A stretch of 39,752 nt of DNA from an uncultured Clostridia bacterium (GTDB taxonomy: Bacteria > Bacillota > Clostridia > Christensenellales > UBA1242). The stretch's first letter is position 1. The number at the start of each line of letters is the position of its first letter. Positions 39,300 through 39,752 of this stretch are shown here, piece after piece. Location: the NCBI GenBank assembly GCA_949841045.1, contig CATKXS010000011.1, positions 1 to 39,752 on the forward strand, given 5' to 3'. Position numbers and translations under genes: made by a program. The notes below the pieces were generated by a model. That model made no database searches and was not told where the DNA came from. It saw only the letters and a program-made list of their open reading frames with translations.

Positions 39300-39752
39300 T
39301 TAAGATGTAGTTAGCAAAGGAGATAGTTCTTTAGAATTGTAACTACATATTTCTGTAGCGAATTTTTTAACAGTAGCTTCATATTCTTTGCAGAATTTAT
39401 TTAATGTTAACGTTGAATATGTAGAAGGTACATTATCTAGGCAAACTACTTTGTACCTTTTTTTATTGTATTCAACTATAATTCCAATTTTCTGTCTCAT
39501 ATATATATTTACTTTAGCTTTAGGTAATATATCATTATCAATAATTTGAAACTTTTTATTTTGAATACTAAAAGTACCAGAATTATCAATTATTCTTGTA
39601 AATTTATTTGTTAGCAACATATTTAAATCTATATATGATGGCAATGGAATAAATTTATTTTCTTTTGATAAAGGTTCTACTGCAAACTTTTTATTGTATT
39701 TTTCAATATATTTAGGTAAAAATTGATTGGCTTCTTCAATAGTTGTAATATT
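39300..39752 (-). mobile_element. ISNCY-type transposase, C-terminal part (runs off the window)
   Basis: The ORF track gives 114 residues, but its start is a TTG inside a longer frame. Reading on to the window edge gives NITTIEEANQFLPKYIEKYN...AVEPLSKENKFIPLPSYIDL before the listed protein. This is the typical end of ISNCY-family transposases: the 'IEEANQFL..YI..YN.KFAV.P' stretch and then the beta-rich tail TRIIDNSGTFSIQNKKFQII, PKAKVNIY, IVEYNKKRYKVVCLD. The catalytic core lies outside the window. The left end of the element is between about 38.8 and 39.2 kb, and its terminal repeat cannot be identified without the other end. Confidence 0.82.

Overview
The window is low-GC, gene-dense bacterial chromosome of a Bacillota (Clostridia-like, probably gut-associated) organism. 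The signs are strong AGGAGG ribosome binding sites, TTGACA/TATAAT promoters, a tyrosyl T-box leader, an MTH1-like Nudix protein, DnaD/DnaC-type replication proteins, a Spo0A-type DNA-binding domain, and the secG-rnr-smpB-ssrA order common in Clostridia. I cannot name the species.

Layout. 1-7.6 kb: small membrane proteins, a SIMPL protein, secG-rnr, smpB, tmRNA and an acidic membrane-anchored coiled-coil protein. 7.6-10.1 kb (minus): uracil-DNA glycosylase and a two-gene NifU-like/GGGtGRT operon. 10.2-13.6 kb: T-box-tyrS-yigZ(short)-recX, then a MazF-type toxin with an unfamiliar partner. 13.8-14.9 kb (minus): MTH1-like Nudix hydrolase and a bacterial PH-domain membrane protein. 14.95-18.3 kb: phage-derived segment (P27-type small terminase, ParB/DUF4417 remnant, small toxin/immunity-like pair, SPL-type radical SAM) between 100-bp direct repeats, one of which contains the 3' end of tRNA-Trp. 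18.4-23.8 kb: NT5C-like HAD, MBL hydrolase, DnaC-like loader, DnaD protein, M1 peptidase. 23.9-27.5 kb: tRNA-Lys with an elaborate 3'-end duplication, then a minus-strand nucleotide operon (P-loop kinase, unknown protein, two Dcd-like paralogs) next to a NrtR-like Nudix repressor. Near-identical palindromes precede both transcription units. 27.6-30.0 kb: DegV, a stand-alone Spo0A C-terminal-domain protein, LexA and a zinc-ribbon protein. 30.0-36.3 kb: repeats around tRNA-Leu, a sigma-region-4-like protein, a solitary large terminase, and two anchored surface proteins. 36.3-38.8 kb: SsuA-like lipoprotein, rsmD, GDPD. 38.8 kb to the end: the 3' part of an ISNCY-type insertion sequence that runs off the window.

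Themes. (1) All three tRNA genes (Trp, Lys, Leu) have a second copy of their 3' end downstream. In each copy the tRNA 3' strand is paired with a new complementary arm enclosing one or more hairpins. (2) A NrtR-like regulator appears to control deoxynucleotide genes, including two Dcd paralogs that seem to lack different conserved active-site residues. (3) Phage-derived genes persist as isolated pieces rather than as a complete prophage.
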